A stretch of 64,000 nucleotides of DNA from Hippasteria phrygiana (GCA_037893225.1 JAZGUH010000755.1:310001-374000), one strand, 5' to 3'; shown: positions 57,301-64,000, counted from the stretch's first letter. Translations and numbers: made by a program. Notes: generated from the letters alone by a model not told the origin.

Positions 57301-59805
57301 GTTAGTCATGCGGTCGAAAGGTCAGTTGGTCGAAAGATCGGTTTGTTGGTTGGATTTAATGTCGGTCAACTTGTCTGTTTTTGATCGATTTGGTTGGTCA
57401 GTCGAACAATTGGTCGGTCGGTTTGTCAGTTGTGCCGATTTGATGGTCTGTCAGTCTGTTTCATCCACTGGTAGATCCGTTAGTTTGTCAGTCAGCTTAG
57501 CGGCCAACTTATCAAATCCTTTTCCTTTTTAACTTACCACTGCATAATGTTGTTACCAATAGGCTTGTGATCGCACCTTCGCCCCCGGGACCTGTCCTGG
57601 TGACGGCCACGCCAACTTCATAGGCAGTTTCAGGTGCAAGATCAGTAACTGTTGCGGACAATCTGTCTCCAATCGGTACCTCTGTAAAGTTCTGCCACTG
57701 TTCCCCATTTTGTGGTCGGTAGTAGACTGCGTACATTGTAACAGGAGGATCGCCAGGGTCACCCTGGTCTGGGTTCCAGGCATCCCACTCGATGGTAACC
57801 TGACGTCCCAGAATTTCCGAAGCACGGGGTTCCCCGGTCAGTTCAGGCAATTCTGGTTTTCAGAAGAAAAAAAGACCAAAATATTCATCCTTCCAATAAG
57901 GAATAAAGTAAATTAATGAATTGTTGCAAAGATGGTGAGGACATTGGTTACGAGAGAAAATCTGTCAGATTATGGTTGTAAAAAATGAGCCTTTTTCGTG
58001 GTATTATACTTTATTTTGTACAGCAGTGCTTCACTTAAAAATGTCCGATTTTATGTGCCAAGATTTAACTAGAATCTGCCGCTTGATGTACTTAATGATA
58101 CAAACGAGGAAATTTGCTCATTTGACTCCTCTCAACTGCTTGAAATGCCAAATTTAGGTATCTGTTGCGCGTAAAATTGCCAAGTATTTTAGAATTAGGT
58201 ACCTTGCACAGAGATAAAGTGCCTCGAGAGATATACGGATACACGAACACAAGGTTCAAACAGGTGTTTGTACAACAACTTAGCAACGGCTTCTTGAGAG
58301 CAATCACAGAATTGAATACACACGAAAGAAAAGAAGAGTATAATCATTAAGAAAATAGGTATGAGATAAGCTGGTCTTTGCCGGAGTAGACTTTCCCAAC
58401 AGTTGATAGGAAAAAGCAGGACCGGTAGGTTATACAGCGGACTGTTAACACAAGGATCCAAGAAGCATAAGAAACACATTTATTTTTCTCTGTAGTTTAC
58501 CTTTACAATCTCTCACCACTGTCAGAGCCTGTAGAGGGGAGCCCGTGGAGGGAAGCGCGTGGATGAGGGTTTAGAGACGGGGGGAGGGTGGTCGTTAAAC
58601 GCTGCTCAGTGAAAAGAATGCCCTCACTACTCACCGTACATATCAACCCTGTAAGCGAAGTTTGCGTTGGGAGTAACGATGTAACAGGTGAATTCCTCAT
58701 CCACCTCAACTGCTGGAATTGAGAATATGAGGATACGCTCAGGACCAACCACTGTGTCTGAACGTGACAAGTAATGTGTGTTCTTGGAGAATCTGTAGAG
58801 TTTGACTGCAGCAGCTAAAGGCAACGGATTCCCGGTCACGATACAAGTGAACGTAGACTGCTGGCCGCTATTTGCTTTCGTATTGTTTACGCTCAGGACA
58901 CCTGCAACGTTAAAAAATAGTTCCGTTCAATAAAGGCCGACATTTTGTTTTTCAAATTTAATTAGCAGACATTCTGCATCTGTTGTCATGTCACTTGACA
59001 ATAGGTGGTCAAGTTGGGAAACACAGGCAATGCGCGGCCGACCGACCAACCTCCCTTCCTTCCTTCGTTATCCCAATAAGGCTTCCCAAAATATTCTACA
59101 TGGACATTTTTCGGAAACATCCTCTTGATATTGTGCATGAGGTCCACTTCTATTACGCTATTAGCCCCTGCTCTCCATTCATTTCAAAAATATTTCTACA
59201 AGCTTCTTGTCATCGAAAGTCTGCATACATCGCAGTCCTGGAAACATACTTTCAATTCCGATCCCAAGTCATGATTTAATTCTAAATGATGTCTGCACGA
59301 GGAAAGACGTTTCAAACGTGATTTCACTGACATTCTGAAAATTTACAAGAGAAAAATCGCAAGGAACAAAACAGCTCCATGGACAATGGTAGACTTGCGT
59401 GCAGCAGACATACTATACTTTTCCATTGTTCTCACCAGTCGTGCGCATGCTCAGAGCTACGTGCTCGTGCTCAGAGCTACGTGCTCGTGCTCAGAACTAG
59501 CAGAGGACCGGTATGTCTGCTGCCACCAGCCTCCCAAAAATATCCCATTGGAGGAACAATTTCCAAGTGTATGTATACACAACTCTATGTGTACTCTAAT
59601 TGACAATGACACTGACAAAGTCAATGTTGTCACGGCAACAATAATTTGGTTGAGTTGAACTTTGACCTCTAACCTGTGGTGCAATCCGGTTCTCCCCAGT
59701 TAGGTTTGCAACCTCCATTGCAGACCCCTGATGACTTGACGCAGTTGGCCTCGTCACAGTTGCAAATCCCTTCACAGTTAAAGCCATAGGTGGCACCTCG
59801 ACACT
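39270..59805 (-). CDS. Receptor tyrosine phosphatase with EGF-Ig-FN3 ectodomain, 5'-partial, 25 exons
   Basis: This spliced model, right to left, covers exons 59674-59805, 58635-58901, 57538-57852, 57124-57200, 55677-56165, 55370-55439, 54173-54284, 52593-52687, 52042-52137, 51288-51718, 50385-50472, 50211-50287, 48777-48813, 48165-48262, 47287-47412, 46257-46438, 45744-45879, 45115-45264, 43325-43424, 42832-42908, 42351-42485, 41669-41797, 40928-41082, 39574-39709 and 39270-39344. All phases agree and give 1260 codons plus TAG. Approximate residues: EGF 1-44, Ig 45-133, FN3 134-450, TM about 466-488, catalytic D1 about 695-960, D2 about 993-1255. The product would be a membrane receptor that removes phosphate from tyrosines. 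D1 has WPDMG and HCSAGVGRTG and should be active. D2 has QCINGVGRSG and WAS in place of WPD, so is probably regulatory. D2 wording (xCxNGxGRSG) recalls the R2B class (PTPRK/M/T/U), but there is no MAM domain here. The gene converges on the RTK gene. The signal peptide lies right of the window or was not recognised. Confidence 0.9.
39574..39709 (-). CDS. RPTP exon: D2 P-loop
   Basis: This phase 2-0 exon encodes NGVGRSGVFCAVSNVFERMA and FQAVKRLRMNRPQMIESL. With the previous exon the loop is QCINGVGRSG, so Cx5R is retained although the preceding His is Gln. Confidence 0.91.
40785..40903. mobile_element. MITE with CCATTAG...CTAATGG ends
   Basis: TIRs of about 38 bp (gaccccgccctcttgaagta / tacgtcaagggcgggacc, with caatcacag / ctgtgattg). 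A related element is at 1896-2026. Confidence 0.8.
40928..41082 (-). CDS. RPTP exon: D2 degenerate WPD loop
   Basis: This phase 0-2 exon encodes GHILTVKHFQLNGWASNEDK, NSPQVVLDLLDAVHSWQ and GPTLVQC. The WPD of active domains is WAS here, so D2 lacks the general acid. The donor follows TGCAT. Confidence 0.9.
41125..41395. repeat. Dispersed 270-bp repeat, copy 2
   Basis: Counterpart of 27830-28100, here with a run of about 20 G at 41339-41358. Confidence 0.85.
41669..41797 (-). CDS. RPTP exon: D2 YCPD segment
   Basis: This phase 0-0 exon of 43 codons encodes EQGQYCPDAGTVQFGSLRVE, where the usual tryptophan of YWPD is cysteine, and ends SRANHE. The donor (gtcatt) is weak. Reading through would add 12 codons to a stop, but the phase-correct downstream exons argue for splicing. 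Confidence 0.85.
42351..42485 (-). CDS. RPTP exon: D2 core
   Basis: This phase 0-0 exon of 45 codons encodes AFITTQMPLPNTAADIWRLV and DWNCSTIVMMHG, the D2 versions of xxFIxTQ-PL and DFWRLxxD. Confidence 0.92.
42604..42662 (+). repeat. tRNA-derived SINE fragment
   Basis: Contains the B box in gtcgcaggttcgaatcccgc followed by tcctgccagttttctttgtt. The A box is missing, so this is a truncated SINE, not a tRNA gene. Confidence 0.65.
42832..42908 (-). CDS. RPTP exon: D2 YINAAF motif
   Basis: This phase 1-0 exon encodes LERSRPTLLLTSDAGASSYI and then NAAFVD. It corresponds to the YINASxxD region. The donor follows GAT directly. Confidence 0.88.
43325..43424 (-). CDS. RPTP exon: D2 start
   Basis: This phase 0-1 exon encodes TLVRVTPLPNKALFGVASLP, then ANADKNRFADVLP. 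KNRFxDVLP is the D2 counterpart of KNRYxNVxP. Confidence 0.9.
43601..43680 (+). repeat. tRNA-like SINE head
   Basis: A box tggctcagttggtagagc and B box ggttcaaatctc are present with tRNA-like spacing, but the flanks do not form an acceptor stem. The ending ctcgctcctgc matches the fragment at 42604. Confidence 0.7.
44139..45105. mobile_element. Long-TIR DNA transposon carrying a RecQ-like fragment
   Basis: Termini TAGTCTAGGTTCCAAGACG and, inverted, TAGTCTTGGTTCCAAGACG begin inverted repeats of about 110-120 bp (44139-44255 and 44985-45105). The 9-mer gacctttac is duplicated exactly at 44130-44138 and 45106-45114. Long TIRs with a 9-bp duplication fit Mutator-like elements. No transposase is visible, so it is non-autonomous. 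On the minus strand the right-hand target copy is the splice donor GTAAAGGTC of a phosphatase exon. Confidence 0.85.
44430..44876 (+). pseudogene. RecQ-like helicase N-terminal fragment, frameshifted
   Basis: Encodes KLGFGKLKSHQISAIHQFV (Q-motif region), LFVNLPTGFGKSVIFQAAPL with the Walker A GFGKS, then after a frame change near 44665 ETLVIVVVPLKAQAVDQL (motif Ia), and after another change FSILFASPESLCSER. The order is that of superfamily 2 RecQ-like helicases. At least two frameshifts and stops make it nonfunctional. It lies inside the TIR element at 44139. Confidence 0.85.
45115..45264 (-). CDS. RPTP exon: D1-D2 linker
   Basis: This phase 0-0 exon of 50 codons encodes EQYAFIYSALLETHLCGNTR and KKINPKTRRRYLEEEYQ. 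Its donor GTAAAGGTC is exactly duplicated on the far side of a transposon that starts 9 bp into the intron. Confidence 0.92.
45744..45879 (-). CDS. RPTP exon: D1 catalytic P-loop
   Basis: This phase 2-0 exon encodes SAGVGRTGTFIAVYTLIDMM, then FKFVNQMREDRVNMVQTY. The P-loop arginine is intact, so D1 should be catalytically active. Confidence 0.95.
45926..46250. repeat. G run and T/G-rich low-complexity stretch
   Basis: A run of about 20 G near 45926-45948 and a long ttttt/gg tract at 46098-46250 that ends at the splice donor of exon 46257-46438. Lysine-rich minus-strand frames here are artefacts. Confidence 0.85.
46257..46438 (-). CDS. RPTP exon: D1 WPD loop to catalytic Cys
   Basis: This phase 0-2 exon encodes HIHMTSWPDMGVPLYP with the general-acid aspartate and ends PILVHC, the catalytic cysteine, with the loop completed in the next exon. 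The intron interrupts the P-loop, a feature seen again in D2. Confidence 0.94.
46628..46665. repeat. Short palindrome
   Basis: catgcatgagtaaccatg and its inverse meet at a central atc; the only structure in intron 46439-47286. Confidence 0.75.
47287..47412 (-). CDS. RPTP exon: D1 KCxxYWP motif
   Basis: This phase 0-0 exon of 42 codons begins EKCKRYWPTAVGQEDRYGKI, the conserved KCxxYWP, and ends YTIHILQIHQ. Confidence 0.93.
47413..48164. other. Intron, nothing recognised
   Basis: AT-rich; no repeat with ends and no credible frame. Confidence 0.5.
48165..48262 (-). CDS. RPTP exon: D1 DFWRLVW motif
   Basis: This phase 1-0 exon encodes PNASSTNDFWRLVWQEKINI, then IVMVTQLVENCK. DFWxMxW and IVMxTxLxE are invariant PTP core motifs. 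Confidence 0.93.
48777..48813 (-). CDS. RPTP mini-exon: D1
   Basis: This 37-bp, phase 0-1 exon encodes NYKQNNTFIAAMG, corresponding to the xxAYIATQGP strand. The substitution AAMG for ATQG is unusual. Confidence 0.85.
49585..49800. mobile_element. MITE with ccagagatgta ends
   Basis: 216 bp with TIRs ccagagatgtatttgagtcc / ggactcgactacatctctgg, flanked by ttcata on both sides (6-bp duplication). The internal part repeats aaaggactt. It lies in phosphatase intron 48814-50210. Confidence 0.8.
50211..50287 (-). CDS. RPTP exon: D1 substrate loop
   Basis: This phase 1-0 exon encodes YDHNRVPLASVEGLPLTHYY followed by NASYIK. YDHxRVxL and YxNASYI are PTP motifs. Confidence 0.92.
50385..50472 (-). CDS. 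RPTP exon: D1 start
   Basis: This phase 0-1 exon encodes LLPADQTKPWTVASHPDLKT, then RNRFKNVIP. The KNRYxNVxPYD motif of PTP domains appears as RNRFKNVIPYD after splicing. Confidence 0.9.
50895..51182 (+). pseudogene. LINE reverse transcriptase tail with tggta-rich end
   Basis: Encodes IKRRRWNCIDHALRKEQCQT, TALTWQSNGRRKVERPETIW and RKTLEKDERL, the C-terminal tail common to endonuclease-RT LINE proteins. It ends in aggtaggtaggta, a typical tandem tail. 5' truncated; inside phosphatase intron 50473-51287. Confidence 0.8.
51288..51718 (-). CDS. RPTP exon: Ala/Thr repeat, proline-rich linker and D1 wedge
   Basis: This phase 1-0 exon has 143 codons. It starts DMKPPPAP, runs through about three copies of an AATTTAA-P unit, then KPKHTPPPPSGNG, a Ser/Pro/Asp region, SEYGNLNLG (another YxN), and LPIPVGQLDDYIERKKA, which is the helix-turn-helix wedge that precedes RPTP D1. 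The acceptor was chosen for phase; an in-frame AG lies further upstream. Confidence 0.85.
51610..51705. repeat. Coding minisatellite in a phosphatase exon
   Basis: About three copies of a unit with gctgcagcagtggtcgtagc and gcgggt. In the gene frame it gives Ala/Thr-rich AATTTAA(A/E)P repeats. Confidence 0.9.
52042..52137 (-). CDS. RPTP exon: cytoplasmic tyrosine-motif segment 2
   Basis: This phase 1-1 exon of 32 codons encodes DQRPPEDPQPDAAASTENLK, then AADNDIVIYENAG. It ends like the previous exon (IYENxG), so the two may be related by duplication. Confidence 0.83.
52593..52687 (-). CDS. RPTP exon: cytoplasmic tyrosine-motif segment 1
   Basis: This phase 2-1 exon encodes RDKKATESQEIHEVGGVHQ, then NSAYNNTIYENSG. 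It holds two YxN motifs (YNN and YEN), each a possible Grb2 SH2 docking site if phosphorylated. Confidence 0.85.
53067..53201 (+). mobile_element. piggyBac-like MITE, copy B
   Basis: Inverted relative to copy A at 8449, with shared acagcttgtgtgtttcaacc and acttgataggttttgat. The right end ggaaggg abuts TTAA (53202-53205); the left end is eroded. Confidence 0.75.
53432..53652 (+). pseudogene. Crypton/KIAA1958-like first exon, copy 2
   Basis: Begins MAAEFPELPRFVLLTDDEIL, then ELVGDADAPNTKRQIKYTV. One in-frame TAA at 53561 is followed in the same frame by TTIEALTDSELDNFLSRFYA and a donor-like AG|GTAAAC. ELDxFLxxFYAxxR is a hallmark of the same family. No recombinase core is present. Confidence 0.7.
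53729..53892. repeat. Long palindrome 3' of the Crypton-like exon
   Basis: Arms aaataatgaatgttt..., aatggtaagaataatttcat and ggtgacagatggaatg are inverted over about 75 bp each, around ctcggcttcgcctc. It lies about 80 bp past the exon's donor. Confidence 0.88.
54173..54284 (-). CDS. RPTP exon: transmembrane segment
   Basis: This phase 1-2 exon has a Gly/Gln-rich stalk (GTGTAGQAGQGGG), then GGILGALFVVVIALIVLVLV and the basic stop-transfer VRRR. No domain separates the third FN3 from the membrane, unlike in the kinase gene. Confidence 0.92.
55133..55240. mobile_element. MITE with CACTGCAAAAA ends and TA target
   Basis: 108 bp, arms cactgcaaaaactgtggtgt / ...tttttgcagtg, flanked by TA on both sides, as in Tc1/mariner-type insertions. 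It lies between the TM exon and the last FN3 exon of the phosphatase. Confidence 0.85.
55370..55439 (-). CDS. RPTP exon: FN3 domain 3, end
   Basis: This 70-bp, phase 0-1 exon encodes VKIVNGVGQSEWSEPVRATT and then VDSG. GxGQSEWSEP is a typical FN3 F-G loop and closing strand. Confidence 0.88.
55677..56165 (-). CDS. RPTP exon: FN3 domain 2 end plus most of FN3 domain 3
   Basis: This phase 0-0 exon has 163 codons. It continues with GITHYSVQY, LTALEPYTKYHISVSAVNEI and GTGPWSGD, then PPPPQKVLI, NGNVSHYILQYHQD and ITNLPGMVDFIIQ. I chose the acceptor at gacag before GGT because it gives a normal W-to-Y spacing; the open frame extends further upstream. Confidence 0.87.
56166..57123. other. Intron, small palindrome only
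   Basis: Contains ccatggaggaaggcctccatgg near 56305 and a short ttaggatt repeat near 56818; no gene. Confidence 0.55.
57124..57200 (-). CDS. RPTP exon: FN3 domain 2, start
   Basis: This phase 1-0 exon encodes EPLKSPDDIQAFSQPEIPRQ and then ITVTWQ, the A and B strands of FN3 ending on the core tryptophan. The next exon supplies the rest. Confidence 0.88.
57300..57510. repeat. Degenerate tcggt/ttggt low-complexity tract
   Basis: Irregular repeats of ggtcggt, gtttgtcagt and similar words within a phosphatase intron; the open frame across it is accidental. Confidence 0.7.
57538..57852 (-). CDS. RPTP exon: FN3 domain 1
   Basis: This phase 1-1 exon of 105 codons holds a complete FN3: ELPELTGEPRA, VTIEWDAWNP, MYAVYYRPQNG, and TDLAPETAYEVGVAVTR with GPGGEG in the F-G turn. 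Confidence 0.92.
57853..58634. other. Intron, nothing recognised
   Basis: Intron between the FN3-1 and Ig exons; no repeat ends or coding frame supported. Confidence 0.5.
58635..58901 (-). CDS. RPTP exon: Ig-like domain
   Basis: This phase 1-1 exon of 89 codons has a cysteine pair in STFTCIVTGNPLP and EEFTCYIV, consistent with an Ig domain. The central tryptophan is replaced (AVKLYRF). Confidence 0.87.
59449..59503. repeat. 22-bp tandem repeat
   Basis: ctcagagctacgtgctcgtg occurs twice in full, with a third partial copy, in intron 58902-59673. Confidence 0.85.
59674..59805 (-). CDS. RPTP exon: EGF-like domain
   Basis: This phase 1-1 exon of 44 codons encodes ECRGATYGFNCEGICNCDEA, CVKSSGVCNGGC and GEPDC. 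The pattern matches the EGF/laminin type of the neighbouring kinase gene (exon at 3389). It is the most upstream exon I can support for this gene. Confidence 0.88.
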
Positions 59806-60779
59806 CTGGAGAGAGGAGAAAGCGGACTCGAAGTAATTGTTTGACTAATTTGAAACACGGTTTTGTTTTTTCAGACAACATGCAATAATTAGTGAACATG
59901 CAACACTTAAAGGCATTGCCAGTCAAGAGGATTTTTAAGACTTGTCAGTTTTGTAACCACGTTTAAATAGGAATTTACACCTTTGTAGAAATGCAGTTAC
60001 TTCGATATTAAGTTGCCTTTATGCACATGAAAAATGCTAACTGCAAACGCATGGATATGTTCAATGACATGCACGGTATTGTCTCTCTATAGCTTTGTGA
60101 AAAATATAATTAACAAACCTCTCTACATTTTCTTTCAGTAGTTTCTATGTTCGCCTTGATTTTCATGTTCCGTTTTGACTCAGTTGTCAAAGTTTCTTCA
60201 AACGTTTCTAGTGGGTTGTTTTCGAGGGAATAGCGACCTCTCACATACACTGATGGAAGCATTTTTAAAAAAAAATTTGAAAACCAGCAACTTCTTTCCA
60301 CTTCCCATGGAAACAACAAGTTAAATCGTGTTGGTGTTTTTCTGACATGGTAATATACACGTGAAAACAAGTCGAACTGAATATCCACTTATTATAACAA
60401 ATATCCATTCATTATGATATGCAGATTCCAAATAATATGCAGATTCGCCTCATTGGTCTTAAACAGTGCTCATATTCAAATCAAATGGAGATTTTATTGT
60501 AGAGAATTGTTTGGTTGATGAAGCTACATGCATCGAAAAGTACTGAATTTCACGCAGAGTTGGATTCAGAGCAATTAAAATCACACACCACGGGGAATCA
60601 CTCAATGAGCTGTAGTTAAAAAAAACAGTTTTCCGCTTATTCGCATATTTGTTCTTTAAATAGGAGTCGCGTCAAACCCTGACTTGATATGGACTCTAGT
60701 CACAGCACTCACTCGATACATTAACAATGGGGAACAAAGAATGAACTTGGACGAAAGAGGATTATGGGTACAAATAGGG

Positions 60780-60955
60780 AGAGGGTATGGTTATTGTTTT
60801 ATGATAAAGTTAGGGTATTGGTTTATGATAGGGTGCTGGTTAATAATAGTTTGAGGGCACTGGTTTATGGTGGAGTTGGGGTATTGGTGTATGAAACAGC
60901 TGTGGTCTTGCTTTATGATGGAGTTAGGCCATTGGTTTATGGTAGGATTTAGAAT
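60780..60955. repeat. Degenerate tandem repeat, unit about 30 bp
   Basis: Around six copies of a unit like gtttatgatagagttagggtattg. Confidence 0.8.
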
Positions 60956-61884
60956 TTTAATTTGTGTTGGTATGTTTACGATAAATCAGCAGTGCATCAT
61001 GGGTATAGAGATTTGACAGTGAACTGTACGGCATATTAATGATGATGGGTGTCAGTCATTACCTTTCACTTTCGTGTTTGTGCGAAAGGAAATTAGAGCA
61101 GACAATGAAATTTAAGTTCTAGCTTCGTGACTGATCGAAAGTAGTGAAATTAAAACGGAAAGTAGTCATGATTACTTAAAGGAGGGAAATAAAAATCCAG
61201 TCTGAACGAACTTTTGTGCAAACATCAATGTTTCTGAATTGTGTAAATTGAAAGGAATTCACCTGTTTTGGATATAAAACAGGTTTAGGTGTTCTTTTTC
61301 CCTCTAAATGTATTCATAATACTCCAGCTATTTCCTTCCATGTTAGAGAGCTTGCTATATGGTGTCACTCAAGGCACTTGCTGCATAATTTACTTTTTAT
61401 TAGAACAGGGCGCATATCAATTAATATACGATGGTTGGCTATAACCGATTCCCACTAAAAAATTGAAAATTATAAAAGCGGACCTTTAGGGGAATTTCAG
61501 GAGGGCGTGTCGCACCCCCCTCCACCCGGTACTGGCCTCACAGTACAGGGAAATAAGTCAGAATTTGGCTGATCATGGTAGTCTGTACATAACAGTGTTA
61601 ACAACTAGCTAACAACTAAAACAATGAAGTCGATACACAATCATTCAGAAAAATGATTCCGCGAAAAGTAATCAAATTCTGTAAATGTTTCCACAAATCA
61701 ATGATACTGAAGCTTTCCCCACATATGGTACCGTATTATTCCTGTATTCATATGTAAACTGCATTAGCATCACTATCCAACTGATTGCTAAAATGGGCAT
61801 AAGACAAACCAAAGCATGAAAGGGATGGTAAAATGTATGAACAGATGGGTGGCGTGGGTTTCAGCTTATAACAATCCCATTTCA

Positions 61885-62190
61885 GTGACCAAGGGGCACT
61901 ATTTATTTATTTATTTATTTATTTAATTCTTTCTGGTAATGTAACCAAGAATTCCTCAAAAGCGCATTATTGCACTGTATAGCTCGAAAGCTTGAAGAAA
62001 CCTGTAGGAAGACGATGAAGAAATGTTCAGTTTTAGAAGTGGGAGGAAAACCCCAGAATGATATTCTGGAGAAAAACCCACGGAATCAGGCTGAAAACCC
62101 AATCCACATGTCGGCCCTGGTGGGATTCGAACCCAGGTCACAGTGGTGGAAGGCGGGGAAAGTACCACTAGGCCAACTGCCCAAAGACAA
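61885..62190 (-). mobile_element. tRNA-derived SINE with core domain
   Basis: On the minus strand it starts with a tRNA-like head (A box tggcctagtgg, B box ggttcgaatcc), continues through a body with gtgggtttttctccag and ggttttcctcccac, and ends in an aaataaataaat tail. The body phrase resembles conserved core SINE families of animals. Not a functional tRNA. Confidence 0.8.
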
Positions 62191-62221
62191 ATACTGGCGA
62201 CACAAAGGTTTTGTAATAATT

Positions 62222-62363
62222 AAAACCCTCCTATACTTATAACTATAGCAGCCTATCAAAAACTCTATAAACACCAACTCTTACAGCTTGTGTGTGTTTC
62301 AACCTGCCATTTGATAGGCTTTGATCTGTACAGCAGCTGGGTCGATTTTAGCCCTGCAAGAGT
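62222..62363 (+). mobile_element. piggyBac-like MITE, copy C
   Basis: Starts next to TTAA with aaccctcctata and ends near TTAA at 62364-62367. It shares the cagcttgtgtgtgtttcaac core with copies at 8449 and 53067. Confidence 0.75.
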
Positions 62364-62964
62364 TTAATTAAGCAACAAATAACGACATTCTTAATTGCTT
62401 TGGATTTGTTGGCACAGACTGTATAGATAAATAGTTCCATGACAATATCTCTTCCTCGTGGGTTTGCAGTGTATACAAGCATTCAGACCGTCGTTCGTTT
62501 CCTGGTGTGACCCCACATCCTGTCTGGCATGACAAAGACTAATTAATCACGCTTTGGGGTGAAAGGGAATTTCCTTTTTTTTAAGGAAGCAGGCCTACAG
62601 GAAGTATTTGGAATCATATTTCTAATTGCTTTTGTTTTGTTAAAAGTACCCAAAACTGTACATCAAGCATTTGTATGTACACTACACAGTTAGGGTTCAC
62701 TGAACGTTGTACAAACAATTATGCAGCTGCGGTCCCGCAAAGTATGGCGCACACTGACTGCAGTGTTGCATGCAAAACGGAACTTAAATCCCAATCCTAA
62801 CTGTTATCCAAATAGCAAATAGGGCCTACGTGTATGTGAAAGGAGTTCTGAAACATGATTTTCTTATACGAAACTTACGATATAAACAAGAAATAGAACA
62901 GCTATAGCAATAATTGGAGGGGCAATTTATATGTGTATTTAAATGCTCGACCGAAACTGCAGTA

Positions 62965-63685
62965 CCCAGCTAACACATTGATGTTTTTATAACGTGGTAT
63001 AAATGTTATGTGTAATGTTTTGATGATATTACGAAATAATGTTATGGCGACATGGTCTTACAAACGTTTTTGTGATACCGACATGACATTCATGAAAAAG
63101 CGTTGGTGCGATGTTTTCATAACGTTACATTGACCTGATGCTGAAACATCAAAATAACATCTTTAAGGTAATGTTGTCGTGATATTTCGCAAAAATGTTA
63201 TGGCGACATGGTCTTACAAACGTTTTTGTGATACCGACATGACATTCATGAAATAACGTTGGTGCGATGTTTTCATAACGTTACATTGACCTGATGCTAA
63301 AACATCAAAATATCATCTTTAAGGTAATGTTGTCGTGATATTTCGCAAAAATGTTATGGCGACATGGTCTTACAAACGTTTTTGTGATACCGACATGACA
63401 TTCATGAAAAAACGTTGGTGCGATGTTTTCATAACGTTTCAAAATTTTTACAAACATTGCCCATGAAATATTAATTTGACATCGTAAAAATATTTCATGG
63501 GCAATGTTTTGTGAACATTTTGAAACGTTATGAAAACATCGCACCAACATTTTTTCATTAATGTCATGTAGGTATCACTAAAACGTTTGTAAGACCATGT
63601 CGCCATAACATTATTTCGTAATATCATCACAACATTACACATAACATTTATACCACGTTATCAAAACATCAATGTGTTAGCTGGG
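62965..63685. mobile_element. 721-bp element with about 170-bp TIRs and 156-bp internal repeats
   Basis: Ends cccagctaacacattgatg / catcaatgtgttagctggg. The inverted arms match for about 170 bp. From the left arm, the block gttatggcgacatggtctta recurs at 63041, 63197 and 63353, an exact 156-bp period. A second hairpin centres near 63485. No coding capacity. The layout recalls TIR elements with core satellite repeats known from molluscs (pearl-type), from memory. Confidence 0.85.
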
Positions 63686-64000
63686 TTGCTTGTGACTGGC
63701 ATTCAGCTCTTACATTGTTTTACATTGTTTTAATAATATAATGATATCTTAGAAATGTTAGGAAATTGCACCCAAATGTTACTAAAATGTTATCAAATAA
63801 ATGTTATTTTTACGTAAAAATAAATCATATTAATTAACATTTTAACTACGTGTTGGAGCAGTAATTTGCAAGCTCTATGGATCTGTATGCACTTTATGCC
63901 ATTCCCACACTTAACCATTCCTGCAATTAATGAAACGGTTTATGTTAGCAAGATTCGGCAACTCTGCTCCTGAAAATCAATGATTTTATATCGGTTAATA

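Larger units (their letters stand above)
59806..64000. other. Large upstream intron or 5' flank of the phosphatase gene
   Basis: No further exon of the gene could be supported. A minus-strand frame at 60110-60388 has splice-like edges but the wrong phase. The stretch holds a tandem repeat, a SINE, a MITE and a long-TIR element. Confidence 0.6.

Noticed and set aside
60110..60388. Minus-strand open frame with tccatcag and gagag|gttt edges that might be a phosphatase exon
   Set aside because: The exon would end in phase 0, whereas the next exon (EGF) needs phase 1, and the peptide matches no domain I know.
62965..63685. CRISPR-like array because of regular 156-bp spacing
   Set aside because: Repeats are contiguous with no unique spacers and lie within inverted arms in a eukaryotic genome.

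Overview
The window is eukaryotic genomic DNA from an intron-rich animal. It holds two multi-exon receptor genes with GT/AG introns, many tRNA-derived SINEs, MITEs, foldback repeats and homopurine runs, and one large LTR retrotransposon. The receptor architectures (HYR, EGF, Ig and FN3 modules on a Tie-like kinase, and a tandem-domain receptor tyrosine phosphatase) and the repeat content suggest a marine invertebrate deuterostome such as an echinoderm, hemichordate or cephalochordate. The species cannot be fixed from the sequence.

Gene 1 (+ strand, enters from the left, ends at 32651) is a receptor tyrosine kinase. I resolved 24 consecutive exons whose phases all match, giving 1227 codons plus a stop. 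The order is HYR, two EGF-like modules, two Ig, three FN3, a membrane-proximal domain that looks like that of receptor phosphatases and carries an RKRR site, a transmembrane helix, and a complete kinase domain closest by motif to Tie/Tek. The signal peptide and first exons lie left of the window.

Gene 2 (- strand, enters from the right, ends at 39270) is a receptor tyrosine phosphatase. I resolved 25 consecutive exons whose phases all match, giving 1260 codons plus a stop: EGF, Ig, three FN3, transmembrane helix, a cytoplasmic stretch with repeated YxN tyrosine motifs and an Ala/Thr repeat, an intact catalytic D1 (WPD loop and HCSAGVGRTG), and a D2 that keeps Cx5R but has lost WPD. The two genes converge tail to tail across about 6.6 kb of repeat-rich DNA. 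They have opposite enzymatic activities but related ectodomain modules.

Mobile DNA. A nearly intact Ty3/gypsy element (8851-17317, - strand) sits in the intron that splits the second FN3 domain of gene 1. Its LTRs are almost identical, and pol has one in-frame stop. Other insertions include a long-TIR element (44139-45105) that carries a decayed RecQ-like helicase fragment and whose 9-bp target duplication coincides with a splice donor of gene 2; a TIR-bounded segment with a LINE tail (22247-23202); a 721-bp element with about 170-bp TIRs and 156-bp internal repeats (62965-63685); piggyBac-like and hAT-like MITEs with readable target duplications; two Crypton/KIAA1958-like first-exon fragments, each next to a long palindrome; and several large foldbacks. 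Degenerate copies of an FN3 exon and of the HYR exon lie in introns of gene 1. No rRNA, functional tRNA or CRISPR was found.
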